DNA of 64,000 nucleotides from Odontocerum albicorne (lineage: Eukaryota; Arthropoda; Insecta; Trichoptera; Odontoceridae): NCBI GenBank assembly GCA_949825065.1, contig OX463859.1, forward strand, positions 15,705,220-15,769,219, written 5' to 3'. This document shows positions 54,516 to 64,000 of this stretch, piece after piece. Each line of letters opens with the position of its first letter. Within the stretch, counting starts at the first letter, position 1. A model generated the notes under the pieces. The model saw only the letters and a list, made by a program, of their open reading frames with translations, did no database searches and had not been told where the DNA came from. The translations under genes were made by a program, and so were the position numbers.

Positions 54516-56250
54516 TTGGTCTCCTGTATTAGTTAACCATAGGAAATTGGCCTCATTTTTACTATTTTTCTAAGTGCCATGCGTCTTTCATCCACTTTTA
54601 CATGGCAAATCATTTGATTTATTTCACCCATCACGTTGGAGAATGTTCTTGATGTATTTTGGTAATTCGTGGTCTTCACTTAATAAGTCTATATAGTGTT
54701 CGATATGTGAGCAATATGTTTCTAGTATTTCCATTTTGACCATGAAATCTTTTCTACTCTGTCACACATTTAAGTTAAGTTTCGGTCTTTTAGATCTTTG
54801 TGGTACTTTACTATTAAACCATGGCACCAATTTTTTATAGCATCACTATTTTAATTGAAAATTTGACAGAACTGAGTGTCAAGAATAATTGTTAGCAAAT
54901 AAGCGTAGCTGCATATTATAATAAAACAGGATTCTATCATATAACCCAATATCGAGAATGTGCCAAGAATATAATATGCTAACTTACTTGGACGTGTACA
55001 TATTTAGTTCAACGCTGTGTTAAGAGGATGAAAGCTGAAGTAATAAAATATTGTTTTTTTTCTATCCGCTAACATGATAATTACAATTTAACTAACTTAT
55101 TAACAAAACTGAACTGTGCATGAAATTAACACTAGTTAACATATCCTTTTGAAATAAACTTGATAACAGTGTCATATTAAATTTATAACATTTTACAATA
55201 TAACGAAACAACACGTCTTCTATATACTCTAGTTGACGCACACCACAGAGAGTAGATGTATAATATTTAAACTGTAACATCACCTATCCATACATGGACA
55301 AGACCAGCCATGGTATCTCTTAATACAAGCTCTAACGAGACCTATGTTGGTTCAAACGCTCGTAGGTTTCACCAAATAAATTAACAATAATTTACCAAAC
55401 ATATATAGAGCTGTGATAAGAACAAATCACACTTAAATAGAAGAACAATTTAATTCCAAAATTACGTCAAGAAAGAGCTTTTAAATCAGAAACATTCATG
55501 TTAGATCATTCATTGATTTGTAGACAGTAAAAACACTCATAAATCTATTAAAAACAATGAAAAGGAAACTGCATATGAAATGCGTCATTATTACATAATT
55601 TTGATTCCTTCCCGAGAGGATTGGAGGATATTCATTAAACTAATCCTAAGGTTTTATCATTAATAATATACCTAAACATACAATGGTGAAAAATGAACTA
55701 TAAGAGATAAGGAATTTTCTTTATATTAACACTTTGTATAATATTCCTTAAAATTAACATTTTCTTTTAAACTTCAGTAATTGGTCATCCCTGTGTTAAA
55801 TGAGGGGAAAGGTAGGCTAAATTCACGTCCTTGGAGATATAAAGGAGGTTTAGAGATAAAGTTCAGTTGAAAGTCCCTAAAAAGCTTTTCCTTGAGAACT
55901 TGAAAGTTTTTTGACATTTTTACATTATATTGCGGACGACGTTGACTGATTGTAAATAGACTTTGTCGCTTAGATAACATTCCGGGTTCAACTCCCTTGA
56001 AATCATTGTTTTAATAATAAATTATGACAAGATAATGGTTTGACGTCAATGGAAGAAAACAAAAAGTAAATTTAGATGATTTTAAAGAAAAAAAGTAATA
56101 CAAATCACTATTACGTATACTTTTAAGGTTGTTTTAAGGTTGTAAGAATCGCGATGTAAAATTTCAGTAAAAAATATTTTAGCATGTTTTTTTTTAACTT
56201 GATGTACATACTGACATCATCTATAGTGACTATGTTCATCAATTACTCGT
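54516..56250. other. No gene recognised
   Basis: A minus-strand open stretch at about 54645-54745 (KMEILETYCSHIEHYIDLLS) is coding-like but unidentified. A B-box-like 'ccgggttcaactcccttg' at 55981 marks a SINE crumb. The remainder is A+T-rich. Confidence 0.35.
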
Positions 56251-56254
56251 ATAT

Positions 56255-56700
56255 GTCTTCAAAATCACATATTTCATCGAAACTACATGTTTCAATATGA
56301 TGCAATCATAAATTTCCATATTTCGCTGAAATCATATAATTTCATGACACAAAATCATATTCAAAGTCGTATAACTTCATTTATGTCCAAATCATATATT
56401 TCCAAAGAGGCGCGTTTTCCATCCCATGAGTTGCGGGATTCAATTTCGTTGTAACCCGAATTTTTAAAATAAAAAATTGCAGCCTGGTTTTCACTTGAAT
56501 TTTTTTGATTGGTTGCAAGAGATTTTTCCATGGAAATAATCCCGCCAGATTACACCATTTAAAACGATAGCATAATACGAGTACAATACAATTTCCATCT
56601 TTCATAAAATAAGTCTATATTTCGTCAAAATTGCACATACACAGTGTATCATATATACACATATATTCATATTTCGTCAAAATTATAAATCTCGTCAAAA
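56255..56700. repeat. Degenerate short-period repeat interrupted by a SINE
   Basis: Variants of 'aaatcatatatttcatcgaa' recur every 18-24 bases at 56255-56402 and resume at 56605-56700 ('tctatatttcgtcaaaattg', 'catatttcgtcaaaattata'). The gap is filled by a SINE. Confidence 0.6.
56403..56600 (+). mobile_element. SINE inserted in the degenerate repeat
   Basis: 'gagttgcgggattcaatttc' (B-box region), 'gcagcctggttttcacttga', 'ttttgattggttgcaagaga', 'ttttccatggaaataatccc' and 'gccaga'. The 5' end is truncated. Confidence 0.7.
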
Positions 56701-58489
56701 AACCGAGCAATAAAACGTTAAACGTAGATTTTTGTAATGAATTAATTTTATCATATTAAAACTCCGTGATAAATTGCGTGTGCGAGAAAGTGTCAAAATT
56801 AAAGTTTTTTTCAATTGATTGCACAAAAAACTTCAAGAAACGATATTTAAAAAAAATTCATCCGATATCTTTGGCATGAGTTATATCATAATGTTTTAAG
56901 CTTATTTAATTTCAAAGTCTTTCATTTTCTTAGGATAACAAGTTATTTTAATGCAATCACATCACAGAAAATATTTATCTTCAATTAAAACAAAAATTTG
57001 ATTCAAATTTTTGGCAAAAATATGACATAATATTATGTTCATAAATCTTTGCCAAAATATATTCTGCTTAAGAATCTTTGCTAAATGGTTATTTTGTTTT
57101 ACATACTCAACAGCATTATGTAGATAAAAATTTTAATGTTTTTTTTATCATCCTCGAAGCGTATTTGGTAAAACACCTGTCTTCTAGCCTTTTTTCTTAC
57201 ATATTTAAATTCCATGGGTACATTTTATTCAGAGTTAATTTATTCACAACATTGTTTGACAATTTGGCGTGCTCAATGCCAGGTTGTAACTTCTTTAAAC
57301 CAATTTGACAAAAATAAATAGAGAAAGATAGATAATTGAAAATAAATCAAATTATTATTTATTTTGCTAAATTCATAAACAGCTAGATATCGCATATCGA
57401 AAGAAAAAGGAAGGTTTAGTGGAAAGAAATATCGGTAACGAAGCACGTTAAACAATTGACTTCAAATCTGGTTATATGTAAATAAACGTCTCTTAAAATA
57501 TTTTTGTTCGATTGAAAGATATTGCCACGAGCAGATAGACAAACGGGGTTGCATTATATGCAACAAAAGTACAATGGAATAGATTTTAAATTTTAACTGA
57601 ATTTATTTCCATGTGCTACCATTTGGCGTTTTGTTTTTAAGCAATTTGCAGCAGTAAAACAGCCATCGATTCGAAAAAAATATAGGTGAGTACGAGAATG
57701 TCACAAGCATAGAAATTTTCATGTTGAATTTTTTTTAAGCAATTTACCTCAATCAAACGGCCATTGGTTCGAACTTAAAAGTAATTCGCTGTATCAAAAG
57801 TATATTTAATTTACAAGTTACATTCTGATACTTAAATTACAAATAATGTTAAATAAAATAAAAAAGAATAATGCGAATATAGAAATGTCTCAAGGAGAAA
57901 ATTAATGCACTGAAACATGGAGATAAACAATAATTTGGCAAAGTGTGCTGCCACCTATAGAGTAGAATTAGTGACTTTCTTAATTTGTTTACTCAAGAAC
58001 GCTTTCTTTCATCACAGTTCTTTCTAGCCTGCTTTCTTGGCGCATTTATATGTGCCAAAAGAAATCCAGTTTGTATGCTGTTGGTATTATGTAGACAGAC
58101 GAGTGTCTACGTGGAGCTCCCGAAATATTGACTTATTTGTACTTCGTGTTCAAGATATGTGGAGCATTTTTCTCGAACAGCACATCTCGAATGCTTAATT
58201 TTTTTTTCTTTCTATTGACTTTCTAGTCCATGTTTCAGCTCAGTAGATTGTGATAGAGAAGATCAGTAGTACTCTTATAGTTCTAGTCTTAGTGTTAATG
58301 GATATACTTTAGTCTTTTGATATAGTTTAAATTTTACAGTTGGAGAATATTAGCGATTTCGACTGGATAACTTTGAAAGTTTAGAGAAAGGAAAAAGTGT
58401 CAATAATAAAACGAATATATTTAACTGTCAATTAGACCCATGTAACAATCCATCGTGGAACACTTTCCCGTAATCCTTTTCTCCTACCA
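56701..58489. other. No gene recognised
   Basis: A+T-rich. A SINE crumb ('gtatttggtaaaacacctgt', 'cttctagcc') lies at about 57160-57190. No other structure seen. Confidence 0.4.
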
Positions 58490-58695
58490 TTTGATCAAAT
58501 CACTACACCTGATCATCCAAGGCAAAATTGACGGTCGAAGAGGTGTTGGCAGGAGGCGAATCTCCTGGATCCGCAATATATGTTACGTGATTGGACTGGT
58601 ATAGGGAGCGCCGGGGATCTTTTTCGGGCTGCCGGGAACAAAAATGTCTACTCTTAGGTGATATTTAACGTTGGGGGGACCTGACATGACACTGG
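58490..58695 (+). mobile_element. LINE-C 3' end
   Basis: 'atcaaatcactacacctgat', then LIIQGKIDGRRGVGRRRISW and IRNI, a small insertion, then 'ggtatagggagcgccgggga' (WTGIGSAGDLF) and '..gggacctgacatgacactg', ending 'ggaagaagaagaagat', the run expected at a LINE 3' terminus. A better 3' end than the copy at 8660. Confidence 0.75.
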
Positions 58696-59399
58696 GAAGA
58701 AGAAGAAGATATAACCATAAATAAAATATTTAATTTCTTCTCTCTCTCTCTTTAACATTTTTCAACCCTTACATTTTCATTTTGTATGATAATAAAGAAA
58801 AATAAATGTATTTATTTGTTACTGCAGCGTATATTACGCATTGAAAAATAAACGGTTTCCCTTCGAAATTGTCAACTTATATTGTATGTATAGGTAGTAG
58901 AATACAATTTAAAATAAATCCTTCGTAAAAAAAAGATAAAAAGGGTAAGCAATTAATTTTTCAAACAAGCAAAAATGTATTTAAATCACGAATTCATTTA
59001 AGCGCACCGCCGCGGAAAGTTTGTTGAATTGAAGCCATTATTGTAAAGTTTGGCGCGCTAGGCTGTGTGGTCGAGCTCACATTTATGTTAGAACTCTGTC
59101 GCAGGGAATAGGGAGTAATGTTGAAAGATCGGATTGTGTTTTCTCATACCCCGATATGCCCTGATTCCCCCCCGATTTGAAGCAATTTACAACAAAAGGT
59201 TTAAATATGCTTAACAACTTCATATAAACGTTTCTCATGTGTTGTATAGGTAACTAACTGTATCTTTGGTTCAAAAGTGTAACATCTATTTTTTTCCCAA
59301 ATTACATCTTGGGTTTTAATTTGACATCATTAAAAAAAAAATAACTACACTGATTATAACTACTCAATTTTACTACTATTCAACTAAGATTTTTTTACA
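58696..59399. other. No gene recognised
   Basis: A short 'tctctctctctc' run at 58740 and a G+C-richer stretch at 59005-59170 ('gcgcaccgccgcggaaagtt') without a recognisable frame. Confidence 0.4.
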
Positions 59400-59460
59400 T
59401 CGAACCCTTTAAAGAGCGAACTCTCCTCAAGGGTGCTCTAATTCGGGACTCGAACCTAGT
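59400..59460 (-). mobile_element. CR1-like LINE 3' tail
   Basis: 'ctttaaagagcgaactctcc', 'tcaagggtgctctaattcgg' and 'gactcgaaccta' match the tail family. Confidence 0.6.
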
Positions 59461-59529
59461 TTTACTAAATAAATTTGGTCTGGCAGCTATACCCGATTGA
59501 ATCAAGCACAACGCGTGTGAAATTATTAC

Positions 59530-59670
59530 TATGTGGAAATCTCCTCCAACCAACCAGAAAGGGGTTTATGAAACGAGACTGAAAACCTTTTTTTTTTCAA
59601 ATCATTTCAGTGGTAATCGAACCCGCAACCTCTGTGTCGGAAGACTGGTGTCGTACAACGGAGGTCATCC
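59530..59670 (-). mobile_element. SINE, reverse orientation
   Basis: 'atgtggaaatctcctccaac', 'caaccagaaaggggtttatg' (reversed 3' part), 'gtggtaatcgaacccgcaac' (reversed B box) and 'gtacaacggaggtcatc' (reversed 5' end). Nearly full length. Confidence 0.8.
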
Positions 59671-59744
59671 TATGTGGTTTTACGTGATTACAGAATATAA
59701 TATATATTTCAAGTTCGCTTCCAAAAAGTCTTTATAGAATCAAG

Positions 59745-60065
59745 TGTGGTGAACGGAGTGATATCAAACTTTACCATATATTGGAGTCCTTTAATGAGAT
59801 ATCTATATCATGTATTTCTAATCTGTTTCTGAAATATATTCTTTCGAAAAGGAGTATAACTTTGTGGTCGATTTTTTTCTCACTAAATAAATTGATTGGT
59901 TCGAAGCAATCCAACAGGGTGGGGTATTACGACAGGGCCTTTGTCATTGCTGGTCGTGTGACGTGGAATGTCCTTCCTTTAAGTGCTAGAGAAATAAGTG
60001 GCATATGCAGCTTTATAAATCATTTGAAGACAATCATTTTATGGAGGTCTTATCAAAATTTACGA
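59745..60065 (+). mobile_element. CR1-like LINE RT C-terminus, best copy
   Basis: A continuous frame reads SKRSITLWSIFFSLNKLIGS, KQSNRVGYYDRAFVIAGRVT, WNVLPLSAREISGICSFINH, LKTIIL. This matches the CR1/L2-type C-terminus (R.S.P..R....RAF...GP..WN.LP...R......FK..LK). It is open for about 130 codons but 5'-truncated. It then runs into the shared 3' UTR motif near 60190. Confidence 0.78.
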
Positions 60066-60569
60066 TTGCGTATCAGCACAATATTTAAACACTACGCTAC
60101 CCCTAAGGCCAAATATGTTACTACCGCATATCGAAAGATCTATACAGGTATCTTTATAATTTGTCTCCGTTAGTACGTTTTCTGTGGTTTTCTTACCAAT
60201 TATGTTTTTTTGAATATATGTAGATGCGGAGAATATTTTTCTCTTATGGCTGCAGCTATCATCTTCCTATCATTGCTATCAACAACGGAGAAAAAGTGGA
60301 AATTTTTATTGCGTTATGCATTCATATTTAAAAATAACGACTCTGATGGGAATGTGGAGAAAGAAAAAAATGTTATAAGTTCACACATAAAATGATTTGT
60401 ACAAAATTAATCGAAACCAGAAAATAAGTCATCAGCACCAGGAATGAAAAACGTTGAGCGACTTTTATGATCATCGCTGTTCGCGAAATTTGTTTCGTTT
60501 TATCGCTTTAAAACTAACCGCTTTAGATTTTTGATTCACGAAATTAATATTTTTCGCCATGCAACTATC

Positions 60570-60910
60570 AAGATGAGCTCCGTGGTTTGTTTGATAAGAC
60601 ATCTCGTTTCCAATCCGGGACTTGGGAGTTCGATTCAAATTGGTTTTCATGCTCAGATGTGTCACTACCGAAGAAAGCGTTCCTTTGGACAGTTCCATCT
60701 TTGTCTTTATGCGACGTCACGTTAAAAAATTAGATTTCGATCTTTTAGTGTAGATCGCACTTGATAGGGACTTATTTTGTCCTATCATAAGTGTGTTGGT
60801 GGGATCGAACTGAACTGGTATTTAGATTTTTTTTTTAATGTTCATGCCAGGTTTCAATTAAAGGACCCTTTGTCATCTTCATGGTTAGTTAGTAGACATT
60901 GTATAGAAGG
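60570..60910 (+). mobile_element. SINE copy, diverged, probably two pieces
   Basis: 'gagctccgtggtttgtttga', 'taagacatctcgtttccaat' (A-box region), 'gggagttcgattcaaattgg' (B box). A second 'ggtgggatcgaactgaac' follows at about 60795, and 'tcatggttagttagtagaca' near 60880 resembles the SINE 3' part. Confidence 0.55.
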
Positions 60911-61639
60911 ATATTTTGCATATTGTAAAATTATTAAACGAAATCCTATTCTAACGATCCGTATTCGTTGTAACGGCTGCGTATGATTAAGTTGAACTTG
61001 TCAGGCTCCCGATCCAACTTGGATTGCTTTTTTTCAGCTGTTATCTTGTTGCACAGATAAACCGAGACGAAAAGAGTTTTAACAAATTACTCTAGAATGA
61101 ATCATTTCATTATTTCAATACGTGGAAAGTGGCCGGTAATCCCCTTCGGTTAATCGATATTCGATCGTCAAGGCTTTGTTAGTTTTTTTAACAAGTGCAC
61201 CGCACGTAGGAGAGAGGGATTTTTGGACTGTTAAGATATAGCAACAGCCCTTTACTTTCAAACATATACACATTAAACATTAATTAAAAAACAATTTGTT
61301 AAAAAATGAGTGTTTTCTTTTTTGAACTCAGCCTCACATATACCTACACAAAAACGCCTGTCTTGTATAACGAATGATCCCAGAATTTCGCTAATTATTT
61401 TCATCATAGAAATGTCACATCATTAAATAGTTTTGATGCTGAAGCTTGATAAATCCCCGCCATATGCTCAACCTCGAATCATTAAAGGCTGTTATTGGAA
61501 TTAATTATATTTGTTCATTCATTTGTAGAGCGGAAGAGCCTTTTTAATTATTTTTAATGTTAATCCAACAGAATATATTGTTCAATAATTTAAACGAATA
61601 TTACTTTTAGATTTCCCTAAATGGAAATTTTAGAATAAC
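60911..61639. other. No gene recognised
   Basis: A+T-rich DNA without recognisable frames or repeats on either strand. Confidence 0.4.
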
Positions 61640-61840
61640 TATAAACATACCATCAAGTTGTTTCCATATTAGGGGAGGCAGAGTGACAGACTTTTCTATC
61701 GGGACACACGGCTTTTGCCTCCTCCACATCCATACACATTTTCATACAACTTCTTCGATTCTTTCATTTTTTTTTCTTTCAAAACATAATTAATTTAATC
61801 CAACCATGCTTCCCTGGATCTTCGTCTTTAAGGAGTGAAA
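61640..61840 (-). mobile_element. LINE-A fragment, reverse orientation
   Basis: 'caagttgtttccatattagg', 'ggaggcagagtgacagac', 'cctcctccacatccatacac', 'ttcatacaacttcttcgatt' in standard antisense order. Confidence 0.7.
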
Positions 61841-61919
61841 CATAGACGTGGAAAAATATTAATATAAGCTAAATAAATGCTGTAGCAATGCATGCTTTTA
61901 GATAAATATAAAGATAGGC

Positions 61920-62195
61920 AATGTAGGACCGAATACGGAATGAAGTGATAAGGGATGAGCGTGAACTTAAGGCTGATGTGTTAAGTAAATTAAAGAAGAG
62001 TACGCTGAGATAGTTTGGGCGATGAATGAAAAAATACTAACAAAATAGATATATAGTGCAAATGTGACAGAAAGTCGTGTGGCAGAAAGACCAAGGAAAG
62101 TATGGTTGAATCAAGTTTACTTGACGAGTATAAGAGGCTAAGGATGTGTGTTTGTCGAAATAGAAAAGTACAGTGGTCCGTCCTTTCTGCCTAAC
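61920..62195 (+). mobile_element. LINE-A 3' end, split by piggyBac
   Basis: 'accgaatacggaatgaagtg' (RIRNEVIRDE), KADVLSKLKKSTLR, stop, 'gaatgaaaaaatactaacaa', 'agaccaaggaaagtatggtt' (RPRKVWL), then 'ccttctctgcctaac'-like tail. The match resumes after the piggyBac at 63375 ('cagtaaaacggaacgatggt', 'atgcata'). Confidence 0.7.
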
Positions 62196-62199
62196 TTAA

Positions 62200-63370
62200 C
62201 CCTCCGATTAGTGACAAGGTCCCTGGGGACATTTTCGATTTTTGTTTGTTCACAACTTTCTCTTTGTATGTTTTGGAAACGTGATATTGCATGTATTCCA
62301 AAAAAAAAACATGTTGAAGCGATTAAAATCAGTTTCAAAGCGGTAAGATTACTCGTTCGTGTTTTATTACGGTTTGAAAACATTTTGTACGGGGATCAGG
62401 TACAAGATCTTAAGGGACCTTATACCTGACTTGCACCATTATTGAAAGAAATCGTAAATGAATTGTCTTTGCCGTGCCGAAGAAGAATCAATCGGTCCTG
62501 GGTTTGTATACGAGTACAATGCATTATAGTTGTTTGGTAGATAATGAAACCGATAAGCGAAAGCCAATGGTCATTCTGGACTACAATGCCCATAAATCTG
62601 GGGTGGACACAATGGATCAGATGCTTGGCATTTATTCATGCAAACGTTCAACAAATCGTTGGCCGCTTGCAATGTTCTACGACATGATAGATATTGCTGC
62701 ATTGACCGCATTCGTAATTTATGATGAGATTTAGCCTGTTCAAAAAACAGACAAGCGACGTTCGTTTTTGCAATTGTTGACGAAACAATTAGCAATTTCA
62801 AATATCAAAGAACGAGCCACCAATACACGCATAATGTGCTATCACAAAATTCGAATTGCTATGGAAGCATTTAATGTAAAAGTAACGTTGAAATTGAATA
62901 TTGAAACGCACAAACATAGAAATAACATTTTTTTTATATTTTCCGGTAGTAGCAAGACTAACATCAGGAGCTGCACCTTCATTTGCAACTTATATCGTGC
63001 GCAAAACCAGATCATATTGCTATACCTGCAATAAAGCGGTTTGTGCTGAGCATTCAGCATTATTGTATCGGTGCGATACCTGCATTCTTGCGTTAGCTGA
63101 CCATGAATAAGCAGCATAATAATACATTTATTACAACTTTTATTTTTTACCTGTCAAATAGAACCTGAATTACCAAAAAAAAACTTATTTTTTTGCCTTT
63201 ATACTTATATTTTATCCTTCTATATACATTAAGGCACCTTATACAACCATAAGCTAACATACAAACCATCAAGACACACCTGCATGATGATAATACCATA
63301 CAATTTTTTGACGGTCCCTAGATACCTTGTCACTTTTTTAACGCCGCCGGTACTGTCACCGATCGGAGGG
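62200..63370 (+). mobile_element. Internally deleted piggyBac element
   Basis: TTAA at 62196-62199 and 63371-63374. Terminal repeats read inward 'ccctccgattagtgaca' and 'ccctccgatcggtgaca'. A subterminal 'gtgacaaggt..ct.gggac' directly overlaps the left terminus (62211) and lies about 40 bases inside the right end in inverse orientation (63313-63335), the same asymmetric arrangement known from classic piggyBac. Length is 1,171 bp where full elements are about 2.4 kb; the N-terminal half of the transposase is deleted. Confidence 0.88.
62466..63110 (+). pseudogene. piggyBac transposase, C-terminal part
   Basis: VPKKNQSVLGLYTSTMHYSC, KRKPMVILDYNAHKSGVDTM, DQMLGIYSCKRSTNRWPLAM, FYDMIDIAALTAFVIYDEI, then TAG at 62732. 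LDYN..K.GVD..DQ carries the last catalytic Asp of the DDD transposase. The same frame continues as PVQKTDKRRSFLQLL...RI, MEAFNVK, then a frameshift near the T run at 62930 leads to VVARLTSGAAPSFA and the Cys/His-rich end SYCYTCNKAVCAEHS, RCDTC, a zinc-binding domain that recognises the element ends. The first two catalytic Asp regions are missing. Confidence 0.9.
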
Positions 63371-63374
63371 TTAA

Positions 63375-63415
63375 CAGTAAAACGGAACGATGGTATGCAT
63401 AAATGTATAATCCGA
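63375..63415 (+). mobile_element. LINE-A tail, right half after piggyBac
   Basis: 'cagtaaaacggaacgatggt', 'atgcataaatg' continues the tail interrupted at 62195; compare 'gatagggatatggcgtggta' at 45869. Confidence 0.5.
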
Positions 63416-63429
63416 TATTTATATATGCA

Positions 63430-63900
63430 TCTCAATTCTTCCTTGTTTATTCTAGCGTTCGCAGAGAAAAGACATCTCCAAACTTTTCTAACCAAGCACA
63501 CAACTTTCGTCTCTCCCATATTCACGCATCTCCACAAAATTATACTATTCACACTTCTCACTTCACTTGCTTTCAAAATATGTCCTATTTAATCTAGCCA
63601 CGTTTTCCTCGGTCTACCTCTCCGACGCAAACCATCTACTGTGAAACAGTATTTTTTCCTCTTCCATTCTTTCTACATATAGCTATACGAGTATATTAAG
63701 ACTTCCTTCTTCAGCTCTACATCAATAGTTTTTTGTTCATCTTTCTTAAAATGTTCCTTCTATCCAGTGGTTTTGGATTTCTTCATTCTCCCTTCTCTCA
63801 TTTTAAACAGTACACATCTTTTTTTCTTAGTGTGCGAATCTCCACTGCATTCTTCCCATTTTTATCCTTCACCTTCCAAGTCCTAGTTATACGAGTAATC
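63430..63900 (-). mobile_element. LINE-A fragment, reverse orientation
   Basis: 'tctccaaacttttctaacca', 'cgtctctcccatattcacgc', 'atctagccacgttttcctcg' and 'gtctacctctccgacgcaaa' (antisense of RRGRPRKTWLD), then antisense of the upstream RT ('ccattctttctacatatag') to about 63900. Together with the copy at 61920 it forms a tail-to-tail pair around the piggyBac. Confidence 0.7.
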
Positions 63901-64000
63901 AAATGTGTCACATTCAAACCGTCTGCCGTAGACGTTTATTGCTTAACAATGTCCGTTTGGTATAATATTATCACACCGCTTTGTCACCAAAGACACGATT

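Noticed and set aside
1..64000. Defence system, toxin-antitoxin pair, viral genome or gene cluster
   Set aside because: No run of co-oriented intact genes exists. Every recognised protein segment belongs to a known transposon class and is partial or broken.

Overview
This window is eukaryotic nuclear DNA from an arthropod, most likely an insect. It is strongly A+T rich and has no operons or ribosome-binding sites. Its content is transposon remains: mariner, piggyBac, Penelope-like elements, several LINE families and a tRNA-derived SINE. The LINE tails (a 'cctaccccgataggg' type motif followed by 'gcgtgatggtatgtatg') and the mix of mariner and piggyBac fit Lepidoptera best, but that assignment is inference. 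No complete host gene can be supported. A few short coding-like islands on the minus strand could be exons or relics of unrecognised elements.

Working names for repeat families: LINE-A is the commonest; its reverse transcriptase (RT) C-terminus reads like LRW.GHV.RMNEERL, then G.GRPRK.WLD, then the 'cctaccccg..gcgtgat' tail. LINE-B has an RNase H domain and a C-terminal CxxG..DETIDH..FGC knuckle. LINE-C reads LIIQGKI..RRG.GRR.ISWLRNI. LINE-D is at 16.7 kb. The CR1-like LINE reads LDYC..LP / RVGYYDRAF.IAG..TWN.LPL and has a 3' tail with an 'agcgccgtt...gagagt' palindrome. The SINE has a tRNA-like B box (ggttcgattccc) and a 'tctggttggttggaagagattgc' 3' part.

Layout. 1-11.3 kb: LINE-A, CR1-like and SINE fragments, two short hairpins and a TTAA-flanked MITE (6.9-7.5 kb). 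11.4-14.0 kb: two mariners of different subfamilies side by side, each nearly intact but disabled by one or two mutations. 16.7-19.4 kb: a LINE-D RT end, a mariner relic and a 53-bp satellite. 21.5-22.6 kb: a palindromic (foldback) mariner derivative; a second, truncated copy with the same internal inversion junction lies at 28.8-29.5 kb. 30-36 kb: LINE-A and LINE-B remnants plus candidate exons. 38.2 and 47.1 kb: two Penelope-like elements, the second with a GIY-YIG endonuclease and 116-bp inverted arms. 40.1-40.9 kb: a homogeneous 34-bp minisatellite next to an unidentified minus-strand reading frame with a poly(A) signal. 44.3 and 59.8 kb: CR1-like RT ends. 51.4 kb: an internally deleted mariner. 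62.2-63.4 kb: an internally deleted piggyBac inserted into a LINE-A tail.

Nothing here works as a multi-gene system. The points of interest are element-level: foldback mariner propagation, the Penelope inverted-arm structure, recent satellite expansion and nested insertion. Fragment boundaries were set by eye and are usually good to a few tens of bases; mariner, piggyBac and Penelope ends were set to the base from their terminal repeats.
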